A stretch of DNA of 64,000 bases from Leptospira paudalimensis (GTDB lineage: Bacteria > Spirochaetota > Leptospiria > Leptospirales > Leptospiraceae), in NCBI RefSeq assembly GCF_026151345.1, contig NZ_JAMQPR010000001.1, positions 2,800,676 through 2,864,675 on the forward strand, written 5' to 3'. The notes beneath the pieces were generated by a model. That model saw only the letters and a list, made by a program, of their open reading frames with translations. It had not been told where the DNA came from and did not search any database. Both the position numbers and the translations under genes were made by a program. Of the stretch, positions 1-8,155 are shown piece by piece. Position 1 is the stretch's first letter; each line of letters starts with the position of its first letter.

Positions 1-2
1 AA

Positions 3-386
3 ACAAAGAATTTGTTCATCGCTTATGCAAAATGGAGAGATGCAGTCGATCGTACCGAAGGAAACGAAACTGTTTTTGGTTCCAATGCCGAAATTTCAGA
101 AATTGCAAGGGATCTCAGGGAAGACGCTGAGTTCGAACTACGAATCCTCATCCAAGATTTAAAAAAACAAAATCCAGCAGCAATCAAAGAATGGGTAGAG
201 CTCACCAAACAGTTCTTAAATGAACCTGAAATGGGAGTTCCAGAAGAACAAATACAATTGAGAAAACAAATCGCAAGGGATTGGAAATACTCTCGTTCTC
301 CACTTGGTGTCTCTGTTCGTTACCCTCACCCTTCTCAGTATTGGGGCAGTGGGATAGGAGTACTTGGTCCTGATTTGGACTGGTAA
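3..386 (+). CDS. Hypothetical protein, 5' end cut by window
   Basis: The reading frame is open to the window edge, and the first possible start inside is a TTG at 12, so the N-terminus is probably missing. About 124 residues are visible. They are charged and look helical (EISEIARDLREDAEFELRI and following), then turn Tyr/Pro/Gly-rich at the C-terminus (VRYPHPSQYWGSGIGVLGP). No signal peptide or membrane segment is visible in the part present. It lies 28 bases before the YdcF-like gene on the same strand and could share its transcript. I do not recognise the family and give no function. Confidence 0.6.
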   Translation, partial: TKNLFIAYAKWRDAVDRTEGNETVFGSNAEISEIARDLREDAEFELRILIQDLKKQNPAAIKEWVELTKQFLNEPEMGVPEEQIQLRKQIARDWKYSRSPLGVSVRYPHPSQYWGSGIGVLGPDLDW

Positions 387-414
387 AACTGGCAGTGTTT
401 CCAATCCTTAGATT

Positions 415-1191
415 ATGGATTCCTTATTTTTCATTTTCTCAAAAGTCCTCACCATATTTCTCTACCCCTTACCAGTTTTTTTCCTCCTTTGTTTGTATCT
501 ATTGCTTCGCATCAAACCAAAGAATACGAAGTTTCTTTTTTTTCTCGTTTGTTTGTTTTTATATCTGGCATCTAGTTCCTTTGTTGCCAATTCACTTGTA
601 TCTAGTCTGGAAAAAGATTATCCTCCCATTTCCATTCAGGATACTCCCAATGCGGATCTAGCCATTGTTCTCGGGGGAATGATCCAAACCATTTCTTCCG
701 TGAAGGCAAGGCCCGAACTCACAGATTCTGCAGACCGGATCACAGATGCCGTTCGCCTTTACAAAGCGGGCAAAGTCAAAAAAATCCTATTTACTGGTGG
801 GTCCGGTTTGTTATTGTCTGACGAATTCCGAGAGGCAAACTTAGCCAAATCTTTGTTAATCGATTTAGGTGTAAGAGAATCCGACATCATCTTAGAAAAC
901 AATTCCAGAAATACTTATGAAAATGCAGTTGAAACGAAAAAAATAGTGGAGAAATTAAATTTTAAATCTTATATCCTAATCACATCAGCCTTTCATATGA
1001 AACGTGCATTCGGTTGTTTCCAAAAACAAAATTTAAATGTGTTCCTCTTCCCTACCGATTATAGATCGTTTCAAATGGATTCGGGTGCCTTTGAATTGTA
1101 TTTACCATCAGCTGGTTATCTTGATACGACTACATTTGCGATCAAGGAATGGGTTGGGTATTTTGTTTACCGTGCCAAATCCTACCTTTAA
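415..1191 (+). CDS. YdcF/ElyC/SanA-family (DUF218) membrane protein
   Basis: 258 residues. Two hydrophobic segments fill roughly residues 5-60, followed by a DUF218 domain. Family landmarks are visible: ADLAIVLGGM near residue 80, the TGGSG glycine turn, ENNSRNTYENA, and TSAFHMKRA. DUF218 proteins such as E. coli ElyC, SanA and YdcF are inner-membrane proteins; ElyC and SanA have been tied to envelope or peptidoglycan-precursor homeostasis, but the reaction is not established. There is no strong ribosome binding site, and the start was chosen as the first ATG before the membrane segment. The family call is firm; the role is only by analogy. Confidence 0.85.
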   Translation: MDSLFFIFSKVLTIFLYPLPVFFLLCLYLLLRIKPKNTKFLFFLVCLFLYLASSSFVANSLVSSLEKDYPPISIQDTPNADLAIVLGGMIQTISSVKARPELTDSADRITDAVRLYKAGKVKKILFTGGSGLLLSDEFREANLAKSLLIDLGVRESDIILENNSRNTYENAVETKKIVEKLNFKSYILITSAFHMKRAFGCFQKQNLNVFLFPTDYRSFQMDSGAFELYLPSAGYLDTTTFAIKEWVGYFVYRAKSYL

Positions 1192-1268
1192 ATCGGGTTT
1201 TTCTGATTGATTCTTTACAACCTTTTTGTTTGACCGAAACTACCAATCAGAGAGCTTAGAGGAAAGAC

Positions 1269-1685
1269 GTGATTTCGTCTAAAGAATGGACTATGAATCG
1301 TAAGTTTTTAACCCTTTTATTCCTCATTGCAATCTCTCTTGGAGGCATTGCTTACTTTTCCTCACAAGAAACATCGTATCTTCTCCTCGATGCTTCAGAA
1401 CTTGCTGCTAATCCCACAAAATACTCGGAACAAAACTTACGAGTGAGAGGATTTGTTCGCGTAGGGAGTTTGGTCCGTGAAGGAAAAAAAGCAAAATTTG
1501 ATTTGGAACTCAATGACCAAATCATCCCTGTTTTTTTTACAGGAGAAACTCTTTTGCCAGATGCTTTTAAAGAAGGAGCAAGGGCACGAGTGGATGGAAA
1601 ATTAGAAAAGGGAATCCTTGTCGCAAGTCATGTCGAAGCGAAATGTGCTTCCAAATATGAAGCAGGGTATGCTGAGGAAAAATGA
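1269..1685 (+). CDS. ccmE: Cytochrome c maturation protein CcmE, CxxxY type
   Basis: 138 residues: a short cytoplasmic N-terminus, one membrane anchor (about residues 11-29), then the small beta-barrel (OB-fold) heme chaperone domain. CcmE takes heme from CcmC and delivers it to CcmF/CcmH for attachment to apocytochrome c. In E. coli the heme is held by His in an HxxxY motif. Here the matching place reads AKCASKYEAGY, that is CxxxY. Cys-type CcmE is known from some sulfate reducers and archaea. The GTG at 1269 follows AGAGGAAA at a good distance; an ATG at 1293 is the alternative. The stop overlaps ccmF by 4 bases (ATGA). Confidence 0.9.
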   Translation: MISSKEWTMNRKFLTLLFLIAISLGGIAYFSSQETSYLLLDASELAANPTKYSEQNLRVRGFVRVGSLVREGKKAKFDLELNDQIIPVFFTGETLLPDAFKEGARARVDGKLEKGILVASHVEAKCASKYEAGYAEEK

Positions 1686-3889
1686 ATAATTTAGGAACCA
1701 TCTTACTTTCTGCATCTCTCGCCATTTTAATTTTTTCTGCCATCCAAACCATCTACGGAATCATTTCAAAAGAACGAAAAGCTGTGGAACTAGGCCGATT
1801 GGCCCTTATGACAAATCCCTTTGTCATTGTATTAACCTTTGTCGTTTTACTCACACAACTTGTCAGATCAGACTATAGCAACTATTATGTGGTGATGCAT
1901 TCCAGCGAACATCTCCCTTTATTTTACAAAATGACTTCCATTTGGTCTGGGTCATCGGGAAGTTTATTATTTTGGAATTTAATATTAAATGTTTTCACCT
2001 TCATCGTGTTATGGCAAACTCGTAAGTCCATAGAAGACCGAATCCCAATGATGAATCTCATCCTTGCGGTTTTATCTGGTTTTTTTAGTTTCCTAGCCGT
2101 GTTTTATGGAGACGCTCAACCTTTCCGCGAATTTGTTCCCGAAGCAGCGGCAGGAAGAGGACTCAATCCCCTGCTCCAACACTGGGCCATGATCATCCAC
2201 CCTCCCATTCTTTACATTGGTTATGTGAGTATCTCCATACCATTTGCAATTGCGATGTCTGCTCTTGTATCGGGTCAACTTTCAGAAGATTGGATGAAGT
2301 TCATTCGCAAATGGACTCTGTTTTCTTGGTTTTTTCTAGGAACAGGAATTTTACTCGGATCCAAATGGGCCTACGAAGAGTTAGGTTGGGGTGGGTATTG
2401 GGCATGGGACCCAGTCGAAAACGCATCGTTAATGCCTTGGTTACTCACAAGTGCCTTTGTCCATTCTGTTGTCATCCAAGAACGTCGAGGAATGTTAAAG
2501 TTTTGGAATATGTTACTTGTGATCCTTGCCTTTCACTTTAGTTTACTTGGTACATGGATCACTCGTTCGGGTGTCCTCGAAGGACCTCATAGTTTTTCCA
2601 AATCGACAATCGGGACTCCGTTTATCGTTTATATCATCGCAAGTTTTTTGTTTTTCACAGGGTTTGTGATCTACCGAAGGAAAAACCTCACACCAGAACG
2701 AAACTTAGAAGCTATCACCTCCAAAGAAGGAAGTTTTTTATTAAACAACTTTCTTTTGGTACTTTCGACCGCAGCTATTTTGTTAGGTGTATTTTCCCCT
2801 CTCCTCTATGGTAAAGAATTTAAAGCTCCTTGGTTTAATTCTTGGGGTGTTCCTGCAGGGATATTTTTATTATTACTGATGGGTTCGGCACCACTACTTG
2901 CTTGGCGAAAAGGTGCTGGAGCAGTATTTTTTTCTACCTTACTTAAACCATTCCTGTTTGGAATTTTGGGTGGTGGACTCTACATCCTATTTTATTCACA
3001 AAACTTTACAAAACCCGATTCTAAGTACGGGGATGTTTTAGCAGAAGTGTATTCTGTTCTCACAGTTGGAATTGGTGTATTTACCATTGCAGGGATTATC
3101 CAAGAATACTACCGAGGAATCAAAGCTAGACGAGAGGAACACAAAGATGAATCTTTGTTACGAGCTGGGATAAACTTACTTCTTAAAAACAAAAGACGAT
3201 ATGGTGGGTATTTAGTACACTTCTCCCTTGTTCTTATCTTTATTGGTTATGCTGGGAATGCCTTTAAAATCAATACATCTGTTCGTTTCTTTTATGAACT
3301 CCAACCGCCAACTTCAGAAGAAATCATCTACCAATCTATCGACAAAGCAATGATTGGTGGTTATCAAATCGAAGCAAACACACTCAAAATCAAACCTGTT
3401 CTTATCTCTGGGCTTGGTGGGGAACCTAACATCCAAAATGTGATTGTGTCCCAAGAAGCCAGTTACGGAATTTATCGTGGATTGGAAAAAATTGCGACAC
3501 TTGATACTGAACGTAGGTTTTATCCACAGATCTCCCACCTAACGGGAGATTTCGAAACCCATATCCCAACAAGTGAACCAGCCATCCACTCCATGGCAAA
3601 AGAAGATTTTTACATCCAACTGGGTGCAATTGAAACTTCGGATCTAAAATCAGAAAACCCTGACTTACCACTCATGTTCATGCAGTATTACTTCACACCA
3701 GGAAGTGAAACAGACAAACTCAAACTTTTCCTCAATTTCCCGAGGCAAATTGTAGCAAATTTAGAAGTTTGGATCAACCCACTTGTAAAATTGATTTGGA
3801 TTGGATCCTTACTCTATTTTATGTCTGGAATCTTTTTGTTACTCCCCATAGGCGAAAGGAAAAAACAAACCAAAGGGAATCCAATATGA
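1682..3889 (+). CDS. ccmF: Cytochrome c heme lyase subunit CcmF
   Basis: 735 residues, a polytopic inner-membrane protein. The WWD heme-handling motif of the family is at about residues 236-254 (WGGYWAWDPVENASLMPWL), with likely heme-ligand histidines nearby (H167, H173, H261). A soluble periplasmic stretch of about 160 residues follows near 545-705, then a last membrane helix, as expected for CcmF. It ligates heme from CcmE to the CxxCH motif of exported apocytochromes together with CcmH. It is translationally coupled to ccmE upstream and to the ccmH-like gene downstream by ATGA overlaps at both ends, so the three genes form one operon. No ccmA-D or ccmG is present in the window. Confidence 0.95.
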   Translation: MNNLGTILLSASLAILIFSAIQTIYGIISKERKAVELGRLALMTNPFVIVLTFVVLLTQLVRSDYSNYYVVMHSSEHLPLFYKMTSIWSGSSGSLLFWNLILNVFTFIVLWQTRKSIEDRIPMMNLILAVLSGFFSFLAVFYGDAQPFREFVPEAAAGRGLNPLLQHWAMIIHPPILYIGYVSISIPFAIAMSALVSGQLSEDWMKFIRKWTLFSWFFLGTGILLGSKWAYEELGWGGYWAWDPVENASLMPWLLTSAFVHSVVIQERRGMLKFWNMLLVILAFHFSLLGTWITRSGVLEGPHSFSKSTIGTPFIVYIIASFLFFTGFVIYRRKNLTPERNLEAITSKEGSFLLNNFLLVLSTAAILLGVFSPLLYGKEFKAPWFNSWGVPAGIFLLLLMGSAPLLAWRKGAGAVFFSTLLKPFLFGILGGGLYILFYSQNFTKPDSKYGDVLAEVYSVLTVGIGVFTIAGIIQEYYRGIKARREEHKDESLLRAGINLLLKNKRRYGGYLVHFSLVLIFIGYAGNAFKINTSVRFFYELQPPTSEEIIYQSIDKAMIGGYQIEANTLKIKPVLISGLGGEPNIQNVIVSQEASYGIYRGLEKIATLDTERRFYPQISHLTGDFETHIPTSEPAIHSMAKEDFYIQLGAIETSDLKSENPDLPLMFMQYYFTPGSETDKLKLFLNFPRQIVANLEVWINPLVKLIWIGSLLYFMSGIFLLLPIGERKKQTKGNPI

Positions 3890-4533
3890 AACAAATAGGA
3901 TATGAAAGTTCGTTTCGAATGCCATTGTTCCCAATAGGCAATCGGTATGTTTCGATGGGTATTTTATTACGTGGGTTACTTTCGATTGTACTCTTTATGG
4001 GAATCACGAGTGGTGTATTCGCTCAAAAAACAACTACCAATTTAAAAGAAGAAACTCAGATCCAAACCTTCCTTAAGGTCACAGAAAAAATCCGATGTAT
4101 CTGTTTACCAAGCCTTCCTATCCAGTCGTGTTCCTTTAACATGTGTGCTGCTTCCAGTTATCTCAAAAGTTTTATTGAAAATCGAATCAAAGAAGGAATG
4201 GGAGAAGGAGAAATCATTTCCAAAATGGAAAACGGATTTGGTACTTCTGTATTACAAGACCCCATTGTAATCATGTTCCAAGAAAATGGAAACCAAGGTA
4301 TGGTAGATTCGATCGTGTATGGTTTTGGTCCTAAAATCTTAGCAAAACCTGATGATACTTGGATCAATGCCACATTACTTGGATTAGGTGTTCTTGGGTT
4401 ATTTGGGATTTATCGATATGGAACTAAAAAATCGCGTGAAAAATCTGCTCTTTCCCAATCAAACTCCAAAACTCCATCAACTTCTACAACAGAAGCCATC
4501 AAAGAAAAAATTCGCAAATTTGAAGAGTCTTAA
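3886..4533 (+). CDS. ccmH: CcmH/NrfF-like cytochrome c maturation protein
   Basis: 215 residues from the ATG that overlaps the ccmF stop. There is a signal peptide or anchor (about 23-45), a small helical domain, a second membrane segment near 160-180, and a Lys/Ser-rich tail. The domain matches CcmH/CycL: IRCxC, then SYLKSFIENRIKEGMGEGE followed by an IxxKMENGFGTSVLQDP-type stretch, equivalent to the E. coli region where the protein grips apocytochrome and CcmF. CcmH normally carries LRCxxC; here the cysteines are spaced RCIC, with two more Cys 11 and 16 residues after the second Cys. Thiol chemistry may therefore differ from the textbook enzyme. Operon context supports the call strongly. 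Confidence 0.82.
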   Translation: MKQIGYESSFRMPLFPIGNRYVSMGILLRGLLSIVLFMGITSGVFAQKTTTNLKEETQIQTFLKVTEKIRCICLPSLPIQSCSFNMCAASSYLKSFIENRIKEGMGEGEIISKMENGFGTSVLQDPIVIMFQENGNQGMVDSIVYGFGPKILAKPDDTWINATLLGLGVLGLFGIYRYGTKKSREKSALSQSNSKTPSTSTTEAIKEKIRKFEES

Positions 4534-4598
4534 GAGATACTGAAGTTAAGAAATTTTCTTTCGGACCAAGGATAGATTCAAAAGAATACAAATCTTAA

Positions 4599-5771
4599 TT
4601 AAGTAAAGGATACCGTTTCACAATCTTTCCGAATTTGAACCAACGCAGAAACTAAGGAATTTGTATCCTCCCTTGTTAATTTTGCATTCAAACTGATCCG
4701 CAATCTTGGCGTGGGAACTGTCGGTGGACGGATGGCGCGAACATCGAGACCCATCTCCTGTAATCGTTTGGCATAATATAAAGATTCTTTTTCAGTTAAA
4801 AGTAATAAAGGGATGATATGAGATTCTGTATTTGTGATCATAAAACCATTCGTTTGTAACGATTGTTTTAATTCTCTAGTGAGTTCGAGTAAACGAAACC
4901 TCTCAGACTCCATAGATCGTAATAAGTCTAAAGCATACATTGCCAATTTAGAAATGATGGGAAGTGGTGCCGTAGAAAATATAAATGGTCGCATAACATT
5001 GACCAAATGGTCTCTACCCATTTGTTTTGTTACGATGATCCCACCTTCCAATCCAAACGATTTACCGAGTGTATACACTCGGTAATCAATCGATTGAATG
5101 TCTTCGATAGACAAATCTCGAAACAAAATCCCCTTTCCTTCCTTACCATACACTCCGAGTGCATGTGCCTCATCTACAACGAGGACAAACCCATATTGTT
5201 TTTTTAATGTGAGTAGTTTGGAAAAATCGGGGCTATCTCCATCCATACTAAACAAAGATTCGGTAACAACGATTCGTTTGTGTTTTTGGTTTGGATCTTC
5301 GGCATTTGCCTTGTCTAGTAACGTTTGTAAATGTTGTAAATCCAAGTGGTTGTAGTATTTTTTTTTGGCACCAGAAATTCGAATCCCATCCAAAATCGAG
5401 GCATGATTCAAACGGTCTGTAAAAACATAACAATTTGGCGCAGCAATGGAATCTATGAGCCCCAAGTTTGCGACAAAACCATTGGAAACAAGTAAGGCTG
5501 CCTCTCCATCCACAAAGTTTGCAAATTCCGTTTCGAACAAATCCATGGAATCATAATTTCCACGAACAAGCCGTGAAGCTGTGGAACCAAAGGGATACAA
5601 ATCTGTTAAAGACCTGTAGTATTCCAACATACGAGAGTTAGTGGCAAGGCCCATATAATCATTGGAACAAAAATCAATCCCATGATAGGTTTTAGTTTCG
5701 CGGAATAATTGTTTTTCCTTGATGGACTCCAGTTTTTTTTGAATTTCTTCCCAATGATAGCTCACAATCAC
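4599..5771 (-). CDS. bioF: 8-amino-7-oxononanoate synthase (KAPA synthase)
   Basis: 390 residues of a fold-type I PLP enzyme in the alpha-oxoamine synthase family. It joins pimeloyl-ACP or -CoA with L-alanine to give KAPA, the first ring-building step of biotin synthesis. Visible landmarks are FCSNDYMGLA near 34, GSTASRLVRG (62-71), LNHAS with H123, VDEAHALGVYG with D200 and H203, and the PLP lysine in YTLGKSFG (K237). The length fits BioF. Kbl and other oxoamine synthases share the fold, but the short N-terminus favours BioF. No other bio gene is adjacent. It is divergent from the sirtuin gene, with a 68-base shared upstream region. Confidence 0.85.
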   Translation of the reverse strand: MIVSYHWEEIQKKLESIKEKQLFRETKTYHGIDFCSNDYMGLATNSRMLEYYRSLTDLYPFGSTASRLVRGNYDSMDLFETEFANFVDGEAALLVSNGFVANLGLIDSIAAPNCYVFTDRLNHASILDGIRISGAKKKYYNHLDLQHLQTLLDKANAEDPNQKHKRIVVTESLFSMDGDSPDFSKLLTLKKQYGFVLVVDEAHALGVYGKEGKGILFRDLSIEDIQSIDYRVYTLGKSFGLEGGIIVTKQMGRDHLVNVMRPFIFSTAPLPIISKLAMYALDLLRSMESERFRLLELTRELKQSLQTNGFMITNTESHIIPLLLLTEKESLYYAKRLQEMGLDVRAIRPPTVPTPRLRISLNAKLTREDTNSLVSALVQIRKDCETVSFT

Positions 5772-5839
5772 CAGATTTTCTGGCCTAAAATTTTTTCCGA
5801 TTTAATTTTTCTAAGAATTTGTTAGAATGAACCAAAGAA

Positions 5840-6595
5840 ATGGACGTGTTACCACAAGAATCTTTGGAAATAATTCGGAGAGCAAAGAGTATCATCTTTC
5901 TGACAGGGGCTGGTATTTCAAACGAAAGTGGAATCCCAACGTTTCGTGGAGAAGGTGGACTTTGGAAAAACTTTCGAGCAGAGGATTTAGCAACTCCAGA
6001 AGCTTTCCAAAAAAATCCAGAACTCGTTTGGGAATGGTACGATTGGCGAAGGAATATTTGTAAAAATGCAAAACCCAATCCAGGCCATATAACAATTGCC
6101 AAATGGCAAAGAAAATCAAGTTCTGTTTCCCTCATCACTCAAAATGTAGACGGCCTTCATCCGCGTGCAGGAAGTGAATCCATCATCGAACTTCATGGGA
6201 ATATTTTTCGTGTCAGGTGTACAAATTGTTCGGCAAAATTTCATTTGGAACAAGATGGTTTAGACCATCCTGGACTTAAATTTTGTAAACATTGTGAATC
6301 CCTACTTAGGCCCGACATTGTTTGGTTTGGAGAAGAGTATGACCAAACACATCTTACAAAAAGTTGGGAACTATCTAAACAATCACAAATCGTTTTTGTG
6401 ATTGGAACGAGTGCCAACGTATCTGTCCCCGCCCAATTAGCGCTCACAGCGATTCGGAATGGAGCAATTGGGATTGAAATCAATCCAGCGGAAACAAATC
6501 TTACACCTTCCATGAAACACCATTTTGGTGGAAAATCAGGTGAAGTATTACCCAAAATTTGGAATGAAGTATTTCCAAACGAACCATTAGACTAA
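5840..6595 (+). CDS. cobB: Sir2-family NAD-dependent protein deacylase
   Basis: 251 residues. The NAD fold shows GAGISNESGIPTFR (about 23-36), TQNVDGLH (100-107), the catalytic His in ELHG (H119), two Cys pairs for the zinc ribbon (C127/C130 and C149/C152), and GTSANVSVPA near 191. Sirtuins remove acyl groups from lysines, using NAD+ and yielding nicotinamide and O-acyl-ADP-ribose. The sequence YDWR (Y67, R70) fits the YxxR signature of class III sirtuins (SIRT5, CobB), which bind succinyl- or malonyl-lysine. Desuccinylase activity is therefore plausible but inferred. The gene is transcribed away from bioF and followed 13 bases later by the DUF486 gene. Confidence 0.9.
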   Translation: MDVLPQESLEIIRRAKSIIFLTGAGISNESGIPTFRGEGGLWKNFRAEDLATPEAFQKNPELVWEWYDWRRNICKNAKPNPGHITIAKWQRKSSSVSLITQNVDGLHPRAGSESIIELHGNIFRVRCTNCSAKFHLEQDGLDHPGLKFCKHCESLLRPDIVWFGEEYDQTHLTKSWELSKQSQIVFVIGTSANVSVPAQLALTAIRNGAIGIEINPAETNLTPSMKHHFGGKSGEVLPKIWNEVFPNEPLD

Positions 6596-6608
6596 AGGAT
6601 CCCAAATT

Positions 6609-6965
6609 ATGCTAACAGTTGTTTTACTTGTTTTATCCAATATCTTTATGACTTTTGCCTGGTATGGCCATTTAAAATATGCAAAATCAAACCAAATGTT
6701 TTATGTGATTTTGTTTTCATGGGGCATTGCATTTTTTGAATATGTACTGATGGTACCTGCCAATCGTATTGGGTATACGGTTTACAAATTTGAAGGATTC
6801 CAATTAAAGATCATCCAAGAGATCATCACAATCTTTGTGTTTATCCTTTTTGCCACCTTGTTTTTAGGTGAAAAAATCAAATGGAATTATATCGTTAGTT
6901 TTGGATTGATCTTACTTGCTGGTTTTTTTGCGTTTGGATTTGGGAACAATTCAAACAGTCACTAA
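6609..6965 (+). CDS. DUF486 family small membrane protein (DMT superfamily-like)
   Basis: 118 residues with four predicted membrane helices (about 2-20, 30-48, 68-88, 94-112). The pattern TFAWYGHLK near 17 and ALFFEYxxMVPANRIGY-like spacing around 45-60 are typical of DUF486 proteins, half-size relatives of the drug/metabolite transporter superfamily. A good ribosome binding site (AAAGGA) precedes the ATG. No substrate is known for the family. It probably shares a transcript with the sirtuin gene. Its 3' end overlaps the convergent coaB gene by 15 bases. Confidence 0.8.
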   Translation: MLTVVLLVLSNIFMTFAWYGHLKYAKSNQMFYVILFSWGIAFFEYVLMVPANRIGYTVYKFEGFQLKIIQEIITIFVFILFATLFLGEKIKWNYIVSFGLILLAGFFAFGFGNNSNSH

Positions 6966-7628
6966 AAATTGGACAAGGGACTTTGCCAATTCCTCTTTTG
7001 GCAAAGGTCCAATCTCTTTCACGAGACCATTCGGACCAAAAATACGTAATATCGATTCTACTTCACCGAATCCTTTTCCATGTCCAACTACATTTCCTAC
7101 GATGTATTGTAAACCCTTGCGAACGAGTTTTTCTCTGGCATGTTTTTCCAAATCATTTGTTTCTGCTGCAAACCCAACGCGGATCGAATTATTGATTTGG
7201 TTTTCTTTGATGTACTCATCCACTTGTTTTAAGACATCTGGATTTTCTTCTAATTCGAGTAATAATCCCTTACTTCCTTCAGAAGTTCTTTCCTTTTTGA
7301 TTTTATGTTCTGCCATCATGATCGGACGAAAATCTGCCGGAGCCGCTGCCATCACAAGTAAAGTATCATCCAACATTTGAGATAAAACTGTATCTCGAAG
7401 TTGCATTGTTGTTTCCACTTCTAAGTTCTGTTTGGCGCCAGGAACATTGGCATAACGTTCCAAGGTATTCCCATGGATATAAATCACATCCACTGGGTAT
7501 TGCAAAAAACACTTTGCAATTTCGTATCCCATTTTTCCAGAAGAAGCATTGGAGATATAACGAACTGGATCAATCCACTCGCGTGTGGGACCAGATGTAA
7601 TGACAACACGTTTGAATTTTAAATTCAT
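6951..7628 (-). CDS. coaB: Phosphopantothenate-cysteine ligase (CoaB), stand-alone
   Basis: 225 residues. CoaB condenses 4'-phosphopantothenate with cysteine using a nucleotide triphosphate, the second step of coenzyme A synthesis. [18 protein letters not shown] near the start and [10 protein letters not shown] are family hallmarks, followed by [10 protein letters not shown] and the basic HKIKK segment that contacts the acyl-CMP intermediate. In most bacteria CoaB is the C-terminal half of a fused CoaBC protein; here it is a separate gene. The ATG overlaps the coaC stop by 4 bases, so the two halves are made from one message in the order coaC, coaB. The 3' end overlaps the convergent DUF486 gene. 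Confidence 0.93.
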   Translation of the reverse strand: MNLKFKRVVITSGPTREWIDPVRYISNASSGKMGYEIAKCFLQYPVDVIYIHGNTLERYANVPGAKQNLEVETTMQLRDTVLSQMLDDTLLVMAAAPADFRPIMMAEHKIKKERTSEGSKGLLLELEENPDVLKQVDEYIKENQINNSIRVGFAAETNDLEKHAREKLVRKGLQYIVGNVVGHGKGFGEVESILRIFGPNGLVKEIGPLPKEELAKSLVQFLVTV

Positions 7629-8155
7629 GAATTTTTTTTATGAAGTTCGATGATTTGTTCCATGATGGTTTCGACGGTTGCTAATTTTCCATACCCTTCA
7701 TCACCACAAACAACAATGCCTTTGTCAGGAGATACAATGTGTACACCATCGGCTTCTAATGTTTTTAAATTCCTTTGAACAGCAGGATGGAGGTACATCC
7801 CAGGATTCATGGAAGGTGCCACAAGCACAGGTGAAGTACAAGCGAGGTAAGTCGAAGTCACCAAATCATCAGCGATTCCATTTGCCATTTTTCCTATGAT
7901 GTTAGCGGAAGCTGGTACAACTGCAAAAACGGATGAAATATTTTTGATTTCAATATGTGCCATCCCTGTATCAAATTCATCAATTCGAACAGGTTTACTG
8001 GTTAGGGCTTCAAAGGTAATTTTGCCCACAAACTTAGTGGCGTTAGCCGTCATAATCACTCGCACAGGGTATCCGTTTTTAGTAAGACCTCTAACCAAAT
8101 CACAAGCTTTGTAAGATGCAATGGAACCTGAGACTGCGATGATGATTTCTTTCAT
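7625..8155 (-). CDS. coaC: Phosphopantothenoylcysteine decarboxylase (CoaC), stand-alone
   Basis: 176 residues of the HFCD flavoprotein family. It decarboxylates phosphopantothenoylcysteine to 4'-phosphopantetheine with FMN. Visible are [10 protein letters not shown] at the N-terminus, the active-site His region MAHIEI (H67), [18 protein letters not shown], the PxMN substrate clamp (PSMNPGMY, 114-121), and the reductive Cys region [10 protein letters not shown] (C150). The length equals one domain, so the CoaB half is not fused. The start codon directly abuts the stop of the CorC/CNNM gene (TAAATG), and the stop overlaps coaB, suggesting coupled translation of all three. Confidence 0.93.
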   Translation of the reverse strand: MKEIIIAVSGSIASYKACDLVRGLTKNGYPVRVIMTANATKFVGKITFEALTSKPVRIDEFDTGMAHIEIKNISSVFAVVPASANIIGKMANGIADDLVTSTYLACTSPVLVAPSMNPGMYLHPAVQRNLKTLEADGVHIVSPDKGIVVCGDEGYGKLATVETIMEQIIELHKKNS

